NCBI GenBank assembly: GCA_002305165.1
Contig: DBQI01000058.1
Location: forward strand, 46,307 to 110,306
Source: Armatimonadetes bacterium UBA1398
GTDB lineage: Bacteria > Armatimonadota > Zipacnadia > UBA1398
Direction of reading: 5' to 3'
DNA length: 64,000 bases
Position 1 is the stretch's first letter. Each line of letters opens with the position of its first letter. Made by a program: the position numbers and the translations under genes. Positions 51,786 to 60,715 of this stretch are shown here, piece by piece. The notes under the pieces are model-generated. The model searched no databases and was not told the DNA's origin. It was given only the letters and a program-made list of their open reading frames with translations.

Positions 51786-52813
51786 ATGCCGTTCGCGACG
51801 CGTTACCGCTACTGATCGCAGGGCGAGACCTCACGCAGGATATGGCGCGGGCGGCCATGGCCGCGATCATGGGTGGGGAGTGCACCGACTCCCAGATCGG
51901 GGCGTTCCTGGCCGCCATGCGCATGAAGGGCGAGACGGGCGATGAGATCGCGGCCTTCGCCGAGGTCATGCGGGATAGCGCCCTCTTCATACCGTGTGCG
52001 GCAGGCGCGGTAATCGACACGTGCGGTACAGGCGGGGACTGCCTCGATACCTTCAACATCTCTACGACAGCCGCTTTCATCGCGGCAGGCGCCGGCGCCC
52101 GAGTGGCCAAGCACGGCAACCGCGCCATCTCGAGCAGGTGCGGCAGCGCGGATGTGCTCAGAGCGCTGGGCGTGGACATCGAAGCCCCGCCGGAGGTCGT
52201 CGGTCATTGCCTCGACGAGATCGGGGTTGGCTTCCTCTTCGCGTCCATCCTTCACCCCGCGATGAGGCACGCCATCGGACCGCGCAGAGAGATCGGAGTC
52301 CGAACCGTCTTCAATGTGCTCGGACCCCTCACGAATCCGGCGCGTGCGCCGCGACAGGTCATGGGCGTTTTCGCGCCGGAGCTCGTACCGACGATGGCGC
52401 ATGCCCTCGCCCGAGTTGGGTCCGAGTTCGCCCTCGTTGTGCATGGGGATTGCGGCCTGGACGAGATCTCCACAGTGAGCGCTACCACAGTTGCCATCGT
52501 GCGGGATGGTTGCGTCACGGTTGAATCATGGGAGCCGGAGGTCTTCGGCGTGCCTCGCTGCCGCCTCGAGGACATCCGAGGCGGCGAGCCAGAGGAGTCG
52601 GCTCGCATGCTGCGGGCCGTCCTGCAGGGTCAACCCGGACCACGGACCGATATCGCTCTAGCCAACGCCGCCGCGGCCATCTGGGTGGCGGGCCTGGCCG
52701 AGGACATCACTGATGCAATGGCCCGCGCGCGGGAGTCGCTGGAGTCGGGGGCCGCCATGGAGAAGCTCCTCTCCCTCGCCGCAATGACCTCGGAGGCGCC
52801 CGTTGACTCTTGA
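51782..52813 (+). CDS. trpD: Anthranilate phosphoribosyltransferase
   Basis: 343 residues. Motifs: MGGECTDSQIGAFLAAMRMKG, the PRPP/Mg site DTCGTGGDCLDTFNIS, KHGNRAISSRCGSADVLRALG, and GVRTVFNVLGPLTNPA. Transfers phosphoribose to anthranilate in the tryptophan pathway. ATG 51782 overlaps trpG as ATGA; the end overlaps trpC by 11 bases. Length and motifs are normal. Confidence 0.98.
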   Translation: MNAVRDALPLLIAGRDLTQDMARAAMAAIMGGECTDSQIGAFLAAMRMKGETGDEIAAFAEVMRDSALFIPCAAGAVIDTCGTGGDCLDTFNISTTAAFIAAGAGARVAKHGNRAISSRCGSADVLRALGVDIEAPPEVVGHCLDEIGVGFLFASILHPAMRHAIGPRREIGVRTVFNVLGPLTNPARAPRQVMGVFAPELVPTMAHALARVGSEFALVVHGDCGLDEISTVSATTVAIVRDGCVTVESWEPEVFGVPRCRLEDIRGGEPEESARMLRAVLQGQPGPRTDIALANAAAAIWVAGLAEDITDAMARARESLESGAAMEKLLSLAAMTSEAPVDS

Positions 52814-53588
52814 CCGGATTCTAGAGCGTACGCGACTAGACCTGGCTGCTCGCAAGGCCGCCGCGCCGGCGACGGCGCTCCCGCCACGCCCATGCGGAGA
52901 AGCGCGCGGCGCCTTTAGCGCGGCGCTGGCGCGCCCGGGGCTCTCGGTCATCGCGGAGCTCAAGCGCGCCTCCCCCTCGGCGGGCCTGATCCGTGAGGAC
53001 TTCGACGTCGTCGCCCTCGCGCGGGCCTATGCCGACGCCGGGGTGGCGGCCATCTCATGCCTGACTGATGAGCCCTTCTTCGGTGGCAAGCTCGAGTATC
53101 TGCGCCAGGCCAAGCTCGCATCGGGCGTGCCGCTACTGCGGAAGGACTTCATCGTCGACGAGTACCAACTCGACGAGGCGCTCGCCTACGGCGCTGACGC
53201 GGTGCTTCTCATCGTAGCCGCTCTCGAGCCACCCGAGTTGTCGCGCCTGAGACAGGCGGCCATTGATCGTGGCCTGGATACGCTCGTGGAGGCACACACC
53301 GTTGAGGAGGCCCGCATTGCTCTGGGCCATGGCTGCCGTATCCTTGGGGTCAACAACCGCGACCTGAAGAGCTTCAGGGTTGACATCGAGACGACACGAA
53401 GGGTTGCGGAGGCGATCGGTGACGGTGACCATCTCCTGGTATCTGAGAGCGGCATCCGTCAGGTGGAGGATCTCGCCACCGTGCGCGCCTGGGGCGCCGA
53501 CGCCGTACTCGTGGGCGAACGGTTCATGCGTATGCCGGATGTTGCGGCCGTGGCGCGGGAGTTCGTGCGGGCGGGGGAGGCCCTATGA
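52803..53588 (+). CDS. trpC: Indole-3-glycerol-phosphate synthase
   Basis: 261 residues from TTG 52803. TIM barrel with IAELKRASPSAGLI (catalytic Glu and Lys), AISCLTDEPFFGG, PLLRKDFIVDEYQL, LVEAHTVEEA, GVNNRDLKSF and VSESGIR. Closes the indole ring from CdRP. A single-function enzyme, not fused to TrpF as in E. coli. The last four bases overlap the trpF ATG as ATGA. Confidence 0.97.
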   Translation: MTLDRILERTRLDLAARKAAAPATALPPRPCGEARGAFSAALARPGLSVIAELKRASPSAGLIREDFDVVALARAYADAGVAAISCLTDEPFFGGKLEYLRQAKLASGVPLLRKDFIVDEYQLDEALAYGADAVLLIVAALEPPELSRLRQAAIDRGLDTLVEAHTVEEARIALGHGCRILGVNNRDLKSFRVDIETTRRVAEAIGDGDHLLVSESGIRQVEDLATVRAWGADAVLVGERFMRMPDVAAVAREFVRAGEAL

Positions 53589-54229
53589 CCCGCGTCAAGA
53601 TCTGCGGTGTCACCCGTCCCGAGGATGCGGCGCTCGCGGCGCGGCTCGGCGCGCACGCCATTGGGCTGATCTTCGCTGAGGAGAGCCCGCGGCATCTGTC
53701 GCCGGAGGCTGCGGTAGCTGTCGCGGCAGCCGTCCCGCCCTTCGTCGGCCGCGTGGGCGTCTTCGTGAACAGCCCCGCCTCACGCATCCTCGACCTGGTG
53801 CGCACGCTGGGCCTGGGAGCTGTGCAGCTCTGTGGCGAGGAGCCACCATCGATCCTGAGGAAACTCGGTTCGGTGCCCGTCATCCGCTCCATCGCCGTGG
53901 CGGACGCGGAGTCTATCGAGGAGATCGACGCTTGGCCGGTTGCTGCCCATCTGCTCGATGCCCACGTCCCTGGCAGGCACGGGGGCACCGGGCGCACGGT
54001 GCCGCTGGAGCTTGCCAGAGCCGCTGTGGCGCGAGCCCGGCACCCCATTCTGGCAGGTGGACTCTCGCCCACTAATGTGGGGACTCGGATCGGGCTCCTG
54101 CGCCCCTTCGCCGTCGATGTGTCCTCCGGTGTGGAAGCGGAGCCCGGCGCCAAGGACCCCGACAAGCTCGCCGCACTGTTCGCCGCCGTACGCGCCGCAG
54201 ACGCGGCTACCGCGGAACCGACAGCCTGA
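53585..54229 (+). CDS. trpF: Phosphoribosylanthranilate isomerase
   Basis: 214 residues. TIM barrel beginning TRVKICGVTRPEDA with the catalytic Cys, followed by LGAHAIGLIF and SPRHLSPEAA, and later AGGLSPTNVG and the C-terminal phosphate site VDVSSGVEAEPGAKD. Last gene of the trp unit in this window. trpB and trpA do not follow; instead the convergent DUF4838 gene overlaps its 3' end by 23 bases. Confidence 0.96.
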   Translation: MTRVKICGVTRPEDAALAARLGAHAIGLIFAEESPRHLSPEAAVAVAAAVPPFVGRVGVFVNSPASRILDLVRTLGLGAVQLCGEEPPSILRKLGSVPVIRSIAVADAESIEEIDAWPVAAHLLDAHVPGRHGGTGRTVPLELARAAVARARHPILAGGLSPTNVGTRIGLLRPFAVDVSSGVEAEPGAKDPDKLAALFAAVRAADAATAEPTA

Positions 54230-56732
54230 CCCCAATCGTCAATGGCTCCTCTGGCGACACTCGTTGCTCGGGCAAGCGGACGGTGAGCAGCACAGTCGCC
54301 TCGGCAGGGCTCAGGGCGAGGGACATGGCCTCCCGGCGGCCGGGTGGCAGATCGATCCGCACGCGGCCATCCTCGGCCAGCAGCTCGATCGCTTCGGCAT
54401 CGAGCGCCGCGTCAGGTAGGTCCAAGGTCGTGACGGCTCCATCCGCGCTCGACGCCAAGGACGCCTCGAACGCGCCAGCCCGCACTTGCACGGGGCCGGC
54501 CAGGGCAAGCCCGACACGCACCGCCGGCGTTACATCCTGGCTCTCCGCGGCGAGTGTGTAGGTGTCGGTCAAGGTTAGCCCATCGGCGTCCACGGCCAGG
54601 ACTCGCTGCACATCCAATCGCTCGCGTAGCTGCGGCCCCCAGACCGCACGAGGCGCGACGGCCTTCAGAGTGGCGCTATCCTCCGCGGCCTCCACAAGCT
54701 CGAACTCGGTGTAGTCCGGCCGCTCCAGATCGTCGTGCCGACTTACCACCTGCACGCCGCCCAGTTGCGGAGCGAGTAGGTTCGGGCCTCCATCGACAGT
54801 CCAGAGCACCGCTCCCCCGCCGCAGCCCGGCGCTGCCGCTGCCTCAGTTTGGTTCGACGTGACACGTACCAACTCGAACCCGTAGGCGTGACCGGTGAGG
54901 TCGATGATCTCCTGTTGATGGTACCCGGTGTACTCGCGGACCCTGACATCGCCTTCCTCGACTCGCGCAAGGAGCTCCCGCGCCGCAGCGGCATAGACGG
55001 GGTCGACTTCGCGATACACCAGACGTCCGCCGTCGATGACGTGGACCCGCTCGGGAGCGCCCATCAGCTTCACACGGGCCCACAGGGTCGTGATCCCCGA
55101 CATGCGCACCCGGCGGAGCAGGTCAGGATCATCAGCAGCCAGGCGTTCCGCCTCCGTCCAAAGCGCCTCGGCCCTCTCCACGAACTCCCGCGTCAGCCAG
55201 CGACCGCGCAAAGCATCGAAGATACGGACAGTGATCTCCGGATCGAGCGCCAAGGTCTGGAGTTCGTCGAAGTACTGGCGGATCGGTCCCGCCGCGGCGC
55301 CGTAGTAGCCAGCGAAGAAGTCGTCGAGCAGCGGCTCCACGGGCTGGTCCGGGTTCCAGAGGAGCTTGGCGATGAGCCAAGACCGCAATTCCCCAAACTC
55401 CGCGTGGGGCCCCTCATTGGCGCCCTGCTCGAAGAGCCCCACAACGCGATTGTCTCGGAAGAACCGAATGTTGCCAGGGATCGCCGGGAAGTTCGGGTGT
55501 GGCCCGACGTAGTTGTGGAAGTTGGTCGTGTAGTCCCAGACGTAGAGCTTGTCCGTGATCGCCGACCAGCCGCGGATGTCTTCCACGAACCGTACGTTCT
55601 GGGGATACGAGCTCTCATCCAGGGGCAGTGAGAAGTCGCACTCGATGGTGCAGAGCCGAGGCACCACATTGTGCCGTGGCTTGATCGTCTTCGGAGGCTT
55701 CCTCGTGTACTGGTAGGCGAGGGTCTCGATCCACACATCGGGGAACTCCGCCTCGACGGCCTCGGCGGCCTGATTCACGAAGTGGATGAGCGGACCCGCC
55801 GGGGACTCCTCGCGTTCCTCGATCTCCATGCACGCGTCGCACTGGCAGTGGCCGTCCCAGTCGTTCTGGCTCACGCTGAAGAGCCTCGCGGTGGGGTCGC
55901 TCCGGATAGCGGCGAGCACGCGTTCGGTAACGATGCGGAGCACATCGGGGTTAGTGAGACAGAGCTGCGAGTAGCCGATCTGGCGCTCTCCATCGATCAG
56001 GCTGTAGTACTCGGGATGGTCAGCGAAGAACTCGTCGGGCGGTACGAGGCGGTAGAAGGTGTGCACGAAGAGGCCGCCACCGAAGCGAATCTTCCCTCCG
56101 TGCCGCTCCTCCAGCTGCATGCCCGTCCCGTTCGCACGGCTGCGCGCCGCGTAGTCGCCGTCGCGCATCTCCCACCAGTAGGGCTCTCGCATCGCGAAGG
56201 CAGGCGCCTGGGCGTCGTCGATGTCCGGCAGACTGAGGGAGGTGTGCAAAGGGATGACGCTGTGGAAGGATGCGTACCAGCGGCAGCCCCAGTAGCGCTC
56301 CAGAAGCTCGTAGACGCCGTACAGGGCGCCTCGCACGGGTCCCGCGATAATGCACAAGTACTCGCCCGCAGTGCGCAGATGGAACCCGTCATCACCCAGG
56401 GCGCTCGCGTCCGGCGATCCGCCCAGCACGCCGGCCGTGTGCCGAGTCGCTCCCAGCAGGATGGCTTTGGGCGGCAGCGGACCGTCATCCGTCGCGATGA
56501 GCAACTCGACGCCCGTCATCGCGCGGACGAACCGCTGGAGCTCCTCCGCCGCGTACACCTGCGAGGGAGAGGACGCCAGCGGCCGCACAATGACATAGTC
56601 GGAGCTTCCGTCGGCCACGATGGTCAAGGGTTCGCCCGCTTCCTGGGATCGGGCGACGCCTGAGGTGGACAAGGCGACGCCCACAGCCGTGGTGCTGACA
56701 AGGAACTGCCGACGCGTCACAGAGGGCGGCAT
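54207..56732 (-). CDS. Tat-exported DUF4838-domain protein (GH20-like N-terminal domain)
   Basis: 841 residues from ATG 56732, with AAGGAGG upstream; the frame is open to 57017 but only this start gives the twin-arginine signal VTRRQFLVSTTAVGVALS. An N-terminal hexosaminidase-type beta domain (SPSQVYAAEELQRFVRAMTG, KAILLGATRHT, GVYELLERYWGCRWY) leads into the DUF4838 region, with FSVSQNDWDGHCQCDACMEI, IETLAYQYTRKPPK and LPLDESSYPQN. This family is thought to be glycoside-hydrolase-like, acting on polysaccharides outside the cell; no activity is known for this branch. The C-terminal 300 residues are beta-rich. It is the last gene of the aroC-GH42 unit. Confidence 0.85.
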   Translation of the reverse strand: MPPSVTRRQFLVSTTAVGVALSTSGVARSQEAGEPLTIVADGSSDYVIVRPLASSPSQVYAAEELQRFVRAMTGVELLIATDDGPLPPKAILLGATRHTAGVLGGSPDASALGDDGFHLRTAGEYLCIIAGPVRGALYGVYELLERYWGCRWYASFHSVIPLHTSLSLPDIDDAQAPAFAMREPYWWEMRDGDYAARSRANGTGMQLEERHGGKIRFGGGLFVHTFYRLVPPDEFFADHPEYYSLIDGERQIGYSQLCLTNPDVLRIVTERVLAAIRSDPTARLFSVSQNDWDGHCQCDACMEIEEREESPAGPLIHFVNQAAEAVEAEFPDVWIETLAYQYTRKPPKTIKPRHNVVPRLCTIECDFSLPLDESSYPQNVRFVEDIRGWSAITDKLYVWDYTTNFHNYVGPHPNFPAIPGNIRFFRDNRVVGLFEQGANEGPHAEFGELRSWLIAKLLWNPDQPVEPLLDDFFAGYYGAAAGPIRQYFDELQTLALDPEITVRIFDALRGRWLTREFVERAEALWTEAERLAADDPDLLRRVRMSGITTLWARVKLMGAPERVHVIDGGRLVYREVDPVYAAAARELLARVEEGDVRVREYTGYHQQEIIDLTGHAYGFELVRVTSNQTEAAAAPGCGGGAVLWTVDGGPNLLAPQLGGVQVVSRHDDLERPDYTEFELVEAAEDSATLKAVAPRAVWGPQLRERLDVQRVLAVDADGLTLTDTYTLAAESQDVTPAVRVGLALAGPVQVRAGAFEASLASSADGAVTTLDLPDAALDAEAIELLAEDGRVRIDLPPGRREAMSLALSPAEATVLLTVRLPEQRVSPEEPLTIGVRLSVPR

Positions 56733-56770
56733 GGGGCCTCCTTCGTAATGGGCCAAGCGGAGTTGAATCG

Positions 56771-57568
56771 TCAGGCGAGTTGCCGGACCTCGCCTGAGGC
56801 CACATCGCACTCGAACAGCCAGCCGTTGCGAACGAAGGCGAGCGTCGCGCCGTCCGGGTCCCACCACGCCGGGCTGCTCCCCATGCTCGCGCCGAGGATC
56901 ATCTGCGGCTCGCCGCCGTCCGCTGGAACCAAGCACACGCTGGTGGGCTTCGGCGAGCGCGCGCTCTGGGCAACGATGCTGCCAGCGTATGCCAGAGTCG
57001 TGCCGTCGGGCGACCATGCGGGTGAGTGGCCATAGGCGGAAGCTACCTTCCGCACATCCGTTCCGTCCGGCGCCATGGTGTAGATCTCATAGAGGCCGTC
57101 GCGGTCGGAGGCGAAGGCGATCCGCGATCCATCGGGAGACCACGCGGGAGTGATGCACCGGCTGGCGCCCTCGGTCAGCCGCAGGGGTGGCTGTCCGGGG
57201 TCCACAATGTAGATGTCGGCGCCGTCATTGCGGTCTGAGCAGAAGAGGACCTCTCGGGCTCCCGGCCTGCCCGCGGCATGGCGGTCCGACCAACCCGCCT
57301 CGGTGATCCGCCTCGCCACATTGCCCGCAAGCCACAGGGACGACCCGTTATCCTCCTCACGCACGTAGACCACGCCCATGGAGGTTACGGTCGGGTCGTT
57401 CCCCTCCTCGACGACGGGCTTCCAGCCCGCCCCCTCCTCGCTCCACTCGCAGATACCCGGGGTATGAGGTTCTCCGACCGTGCAGAGGAGCCGTCGCTGC
57501 TTGGTTCCAGGCGCGGCGCTGAGGACATTCTGTCGCGGCGCGGTCGAGCGTTCAGCTACGAGTCGCAT
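56771..57568 (-). CDS. TolB-like PD40 beta-propeller protein without signal peptide
   Basis: 265 residues. Repeats with the PD40 pattern: TPAWSPDGSRIAFASDRDG, YIVDPGQPPLRLTEG, SPAWSPDGTTLAYAGS, SPAWWDPDGATLAFVRNG. No signal peptide or membrane span is visible, so it is presumably cytoplasmic, unlike most TolB-type propellers. It may be a sensor or analytical domain for the glycan genes around it; its role is unknown. It lies 31 bases after the GH42 gene and 38 bases before the DUF4838 gene on the same strand. Confidence 0.8.
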   Translation of the reverse strand: MRLVAERSTAPRQNVLSAAPGTKQRRLLCTVGEPHTPGICEWSEEGAGWKPVVEEGNDPTVTSMGVVYVREEDNGSSLWLAGNVARRITEAGWSDRHAAGRPGAREVLFCSDRNDGADIYIVDPGQPPLRLTEGASRCITPAWSPDGSRIAFASDRDGLYEIYTMAPDGTDVRKVASAYGHSPAWSPDGTTLAYAGSIVAQSARSPKPTSVCLVPADGGEPQMILGASMGSSPAWWDPDGATLAFVRNGWLFECDVASGEVRQLA

Positions 57569-57599
57569 AGGGACCCTCCGATCGTGGGTTCATAGGATG

Positions 57600-59603
57600 T
57601 TACTGTGGGCACTCCACCACGGCCACGCCGTAGCGCTCCATGCTCAGTACTCCTGGGACTGGATCGCCCGTCAACAGGTCGACCCCGCCCTCGGGGAGAA
57701 CGGCGTGACCGCCCTCGCCCTTCCAGTCGAAGGCGATCCATCCGTGGGTCGCCTCTCCTACCCGGGGCACCACACAGATCCCCGGCGTCGTTGCGCACAC
57801 TGGTCGCACGCCCGCTGCCCAGAGCACCGTGTGGAGCCAGTGGTCGTTCGGATCACTGGGAAGGAATCCCAACACCTTGATGGTCCCCTGGCCGTGGCTG
57901 ATCTCGACCGCTCCGATCTCACCGGCGCCCGGGCCCGACTCATAGACTGCAAGAGGCTTCACCTTCGGGCCTTGCGGCTCCAACACATCGCACCAGACGC
58001 CCGCCGTGCCCTGTGTGCAGGTGTCCGCCCAGATGATGCGCGGATCCACGCCGGACGCGGGGAAGCGTCGCGCCACGCGGAAGGGAAGCGCGCGTTCGAG
58101 GGCGCCCAGCGCGCAGTCGCGGTACACGGTGCCGTGCTCCGAACGGATCGAGGTAAGCGGCCCAACGACCCAGGTCATCCCCTGGGCCACCGCGTCGAGC
58201 ACCGCGGATAGGGTCTCATCCGGCAACCAGGCCATAAAGGGCGTGAACAGCAGCTGATAGCCGGCCACGCTGTGACCCGCGAAGAGGGCATCGCGCATCA
58301 CGTTCATCTCAACGAGGGGCTTGTGGAAGTAGCGGTTCCAGTAGGTGTCGTAGTGGAAGCCCGGCACCTGGGTCTCATAGTCCAACATCCAGCCCGAGGG
58401 GGTATGGAAGTGGATTCCCACCGGCGACTGAGGCACGCGCGTCGCCCGCATGAACTCCGAGGCGGCCTCCAGCTCCGATCCGAGCTGAGCGACCTCCTCG
58501 GACCCCGGAGTGGGCTCCCCCCACTGATGGATGAGGCAGCCATGGTTCATCTCCTGGCCGCTCCAATGGCCGCGCCACAACCAGTACATGACCGCTTCGC
58601 CGCCGAGAGCCATCATGAACCAGCCGCGGGCGCGGATCGAGCCAGGGTTGGCCAGGTAGAGTGACCCAACCGAGCCTCCCCCGGTGTATCCCACGGCGCT
58701 TTCGGTGAAGTAGTAGGGGGCGTCCTTCACCGGCCGCATCCAGTCGCATTCAGCGATCATTCCCGCGTATTCGCTCGGGGGGAAGTAGCAGTTGTTCGCC
58801 ACGAGATCCAGGTCGCGGTACATCTCCTCGTAATCGAGGCGGTGCCACGGGTTCGGCATGCCATCGGTGGTCACATTGACGGCGCCGGCCGCCTTCAGGA
58901 CCTCGTACTGCTCGCGGCACTGCTCGGCATACATGTCGCTCATGAACCAGCGGTAGTGGTGAACCAGGCTCGGATGGTGCCCCGCGCCGGCCTGGACCGG
59001 CTGAGGGATCTCCTCCCAATCCGTGTAGTACTGGCTCCAGAGCTCCGTGCCCCAAGCCTCATTGAGGGCATCGAGGGTTCCGTAGCGTCGCCGCAGCCAC
59101 TCACACCAGCCCTCGAGGCAGTTCGGGCAGAAGCACTGGCTGAGGTGGCAGCCGTACTCGTTATCGATCTGCCACGAAACCACGGCCGGATCCTTGGCGA
59201 ACTCCTCGGCCATCTTCCCCGCGATGCCGCGACAGAGCTCCCGGAACTTGGGCGAGGTCGGGCAACCATGTCGCCGTCCACCGTGACCGTAGGGTCGTCC
59301 ATCGGCGGAGCAAGCGAGCACTTCGGGGTACTTGCGGGTGAGCCACGCGGGCGGAGTGGGCGTTGGGGTGCACATCATCACCGCGATTCCGGCCTCCAGA
59401 AGCCGGTCGCACACACGGTGGAGCCAGCCGAAATCGTACTGGCCCTCGCGCCGCTCCATCCGAGACCAGGCGAACTCGGCGACGCGGAAGCAGTTGATGC
59501 CCAGTTCCTTGGCGCGCTGGATGTCCTGCTCGATGGTCTCCTCCGGCCACGCCTCGGGGTAGTAGGCGGCGCCGAGGTAGGGCGGGAGGGGCGGTGTCGG
59601 CAT
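57600..59603 (-). CDS. GH42-family beta-galactosidase-type glycosidase
   Basis: 667 residues from ATG 59603, preceded by GAGAGGAAC. N-terminal TIM barrel begins YLGAAYYPEAWPEETIEQDI, typical of GH42. The acid/base Glu lies in VSWQIDNEYGCH; the nucleophile is probably the Glu in YYFTESAVGYTGG. A Cys cluster CFCPNCLEGWCEWLRRRYG, following the Cys-free-looking HL, matches the GH42 zinc site. It has a trimerisation-like middle domain and a small C-terminal beta domain. No signal peptide, so it would act on imported oligosaccharides. Expected substrates are beta-galactosides or related sugars; exact specificity is unknown. Confidence 0.92.
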   Translation of the reverse strand: MPTPPLPPYLGAAYYPEAWPEETIEQDIQRAKELGINCFRVAEFAWSRMERREGQYDFGWLHRVCDRLLEAGIAVMMCTPTPTPPAWLTRKYPEVLACSADGRPYGHGGRRHGCPTSPKFRELCRGIAGKMAEEFAKDPAVVSWQIDNEYGCHLSQCFCPNCLEGWCEWLRRRYGTLDALNEAWGTELWSQYYTDWEEIPQPVQAGAGHHPSLVHHYRWFMSDMYAEQCREQYEVLKAAGAVNVTTDGMPNPWHRLDYEEMYRDLDLVANNCYFPPSEYAGMIAECDWMRPVKDAPYYFTESAVGYTGGGSVGSLYLANPGSIRARGWFMMALGGEAVMYWLWRGHWSGQEMNHGCLIHQWGEPTPGSEEVAQLGSELEAASEFMRATRVPQSPVGIHFHTPSGWMLDYETQVPGFHYDTYWNRYFHKPLVEMNVMRDALFAGHSVAGYQLLFTPFMAWLPDETLSAVLDAVAQGMTWVVGPLTSIRSEHGTVYRDCALGALERALPFRVARRFPASGVDPRIIWADTCTQGTAGVWCDVLEPQGPKVKPLAVYESGPGAGEIGAVEISHGQGTIKVLGFLPSDPNDHWLHTVLWAAGVRPVCATTPGICVVPRVGEATHGWIAFDWKGEGGHAVLPEGGVDLLTGDPVPGVLSMERYGVAVVECPQ

Positions 59604-59683
59604 GGAATGGTTCCTCTCGGTGTCGGCTCGCGGACACACACTCATTTCCCCATGTGCCCGCCGTGCGCCTTCGGCCAACTTGC

Positions 59684-60655
59684 CTACGAGCGCAGCCAGG
59701 TCTCGTTGGTGGCCACATGCATGATGGTCTCACGCCGGTGGGTGTAGGTGATCTGCATAAGCCCGCTCCGATCCTCCACGATGGCGGGATAGGAGTACTC
59801 CCCTGGCGCTGTCTCCAGATCCCTCCTGACCGGGAAGGTCCGCGCGCCATCATTTGAAAGGTACAGAGACAGAGGCGTGCGTGCACGGGAGGCGTGGTTG
59901 TTGACCAAAGCGATCGCCCCAGACGCTAGGCGCACCATATCTGCACCTGAGTTGGGGTTCGGCACGTCTGTGGCCTCCAGCGGGGCCCAGGTGCGGCCGT
60001 AGTCAGTGGACTCGGACCGCCACAGGCGACCGGCCTTGTCCCGGGTGCGAAAGAGGCTTACAAGGCGTCCCGGCTGGAGTTCAACGACGGTAGGTTGGAT
60101 GTTGCCCGGATCGGAGCGAAGCAGATCCCCCCTCTCCCAGGTCAGTCCATCATCCCGCGACCATGCAAAGAAGGAAGCCCATTCGCGCTCATCATAGAGG
60201 GGAAGGAGCAGTTCGCCGTTGCTCATGGCGAGGAGCTTGTGACGCGTCATGTAGCCGAACTCTTGGTCGTACAGCCTCTCCGGGCCCCATAGCCGCGCGC
60301 CTTCTCGCCCATCGGAGGTCCTGAGCTTGATCCGGCACGTCGTCCAGCCGTCGCCGTACATGGTCACCCAGATGAGCGTCACCCGGCCGTCACTGTGGGG
60401 ATAGAGAACGGGGTTGCCCTCCGAGTAGCCAGGGCTCTTCTCCATGACCAGGGGCGGCCCCCACCGGCCATCCATCCGGCGGTAGGCGGCGTAGACGGCG
60501 ACGTCTTTGTGCCCTTCCTCTCCTCCCGCGTACCAGGCGGCCATGAGTCGGCCGCTGGGCAGTTGACAGATAGTGGACGCGTGGGCGTGGGAGGGCCCGA
60601 GAGCGGGATCGTAGATGGCTTGCGCCTCGAAGATGGCTTCAGACATGCCCGGCAT
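59684..60655 (-). CDS. Sialidase-like (BNR) protein, probably cytoplasmic
   Basis: 323 residues from ATG 60655 (ATG 60646 also possible). Six-bladed sialidase-type propeller: SHAHASTICQLPSGRLMAAW, DGRVTLIWVTMYG, SRDDGLTWERGDLL (Asp box), QPTVVELQPGRLVSLFRTR, STDYGRTWAPLEA (Asp box) and SYPAIVEDRSGLMQITYTH. It lacks the signal peptide seen in the first sialidase-like gene of this window. The pattern TSxxHxxxxxxxxGxL at the start is typical of the BNR_2 (exo-alpha-sialidase) branch, whose members act on various glycans. It lies 60 bases after aroC and 80 bases before GH42, same strand. Confidence 0.88.
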   Translation of the reverse strand: MPGMSEAIFEAQAIYDPALGPSHAHASTICQLPSGRLMAAWYAGGEEGHKDVAVYAAYRRMDGRWGPPLVMEKSPGYSEGNPVLYPHSDGRVTLIWVTMYGDGWTTCRIKLRTSDGREGARLWGPERLYDQEFGYMTRHKLLAMSNGELLLPLYDEREWASFFAWSRDDGLTWERGDLLRSDPGNIQPTVVELQPGRLVSLFRTRDKAGRLWRSESTDYGRTWAPLEATDVPNPNSGADMVRLASGAIALVNNHASRARTPLSLYLSNDGARTFPVRRDLETAPGEYSYPAIVEDRSGLMQITYTHRRETIMHVATNETWLRS

Positions 60656-60715
60656 CACCGGCTGGAGTCTTCCTCGCGCGGGAGACCATCCCTCCACGCG
60701 CCCCCGTGGCGCCAC

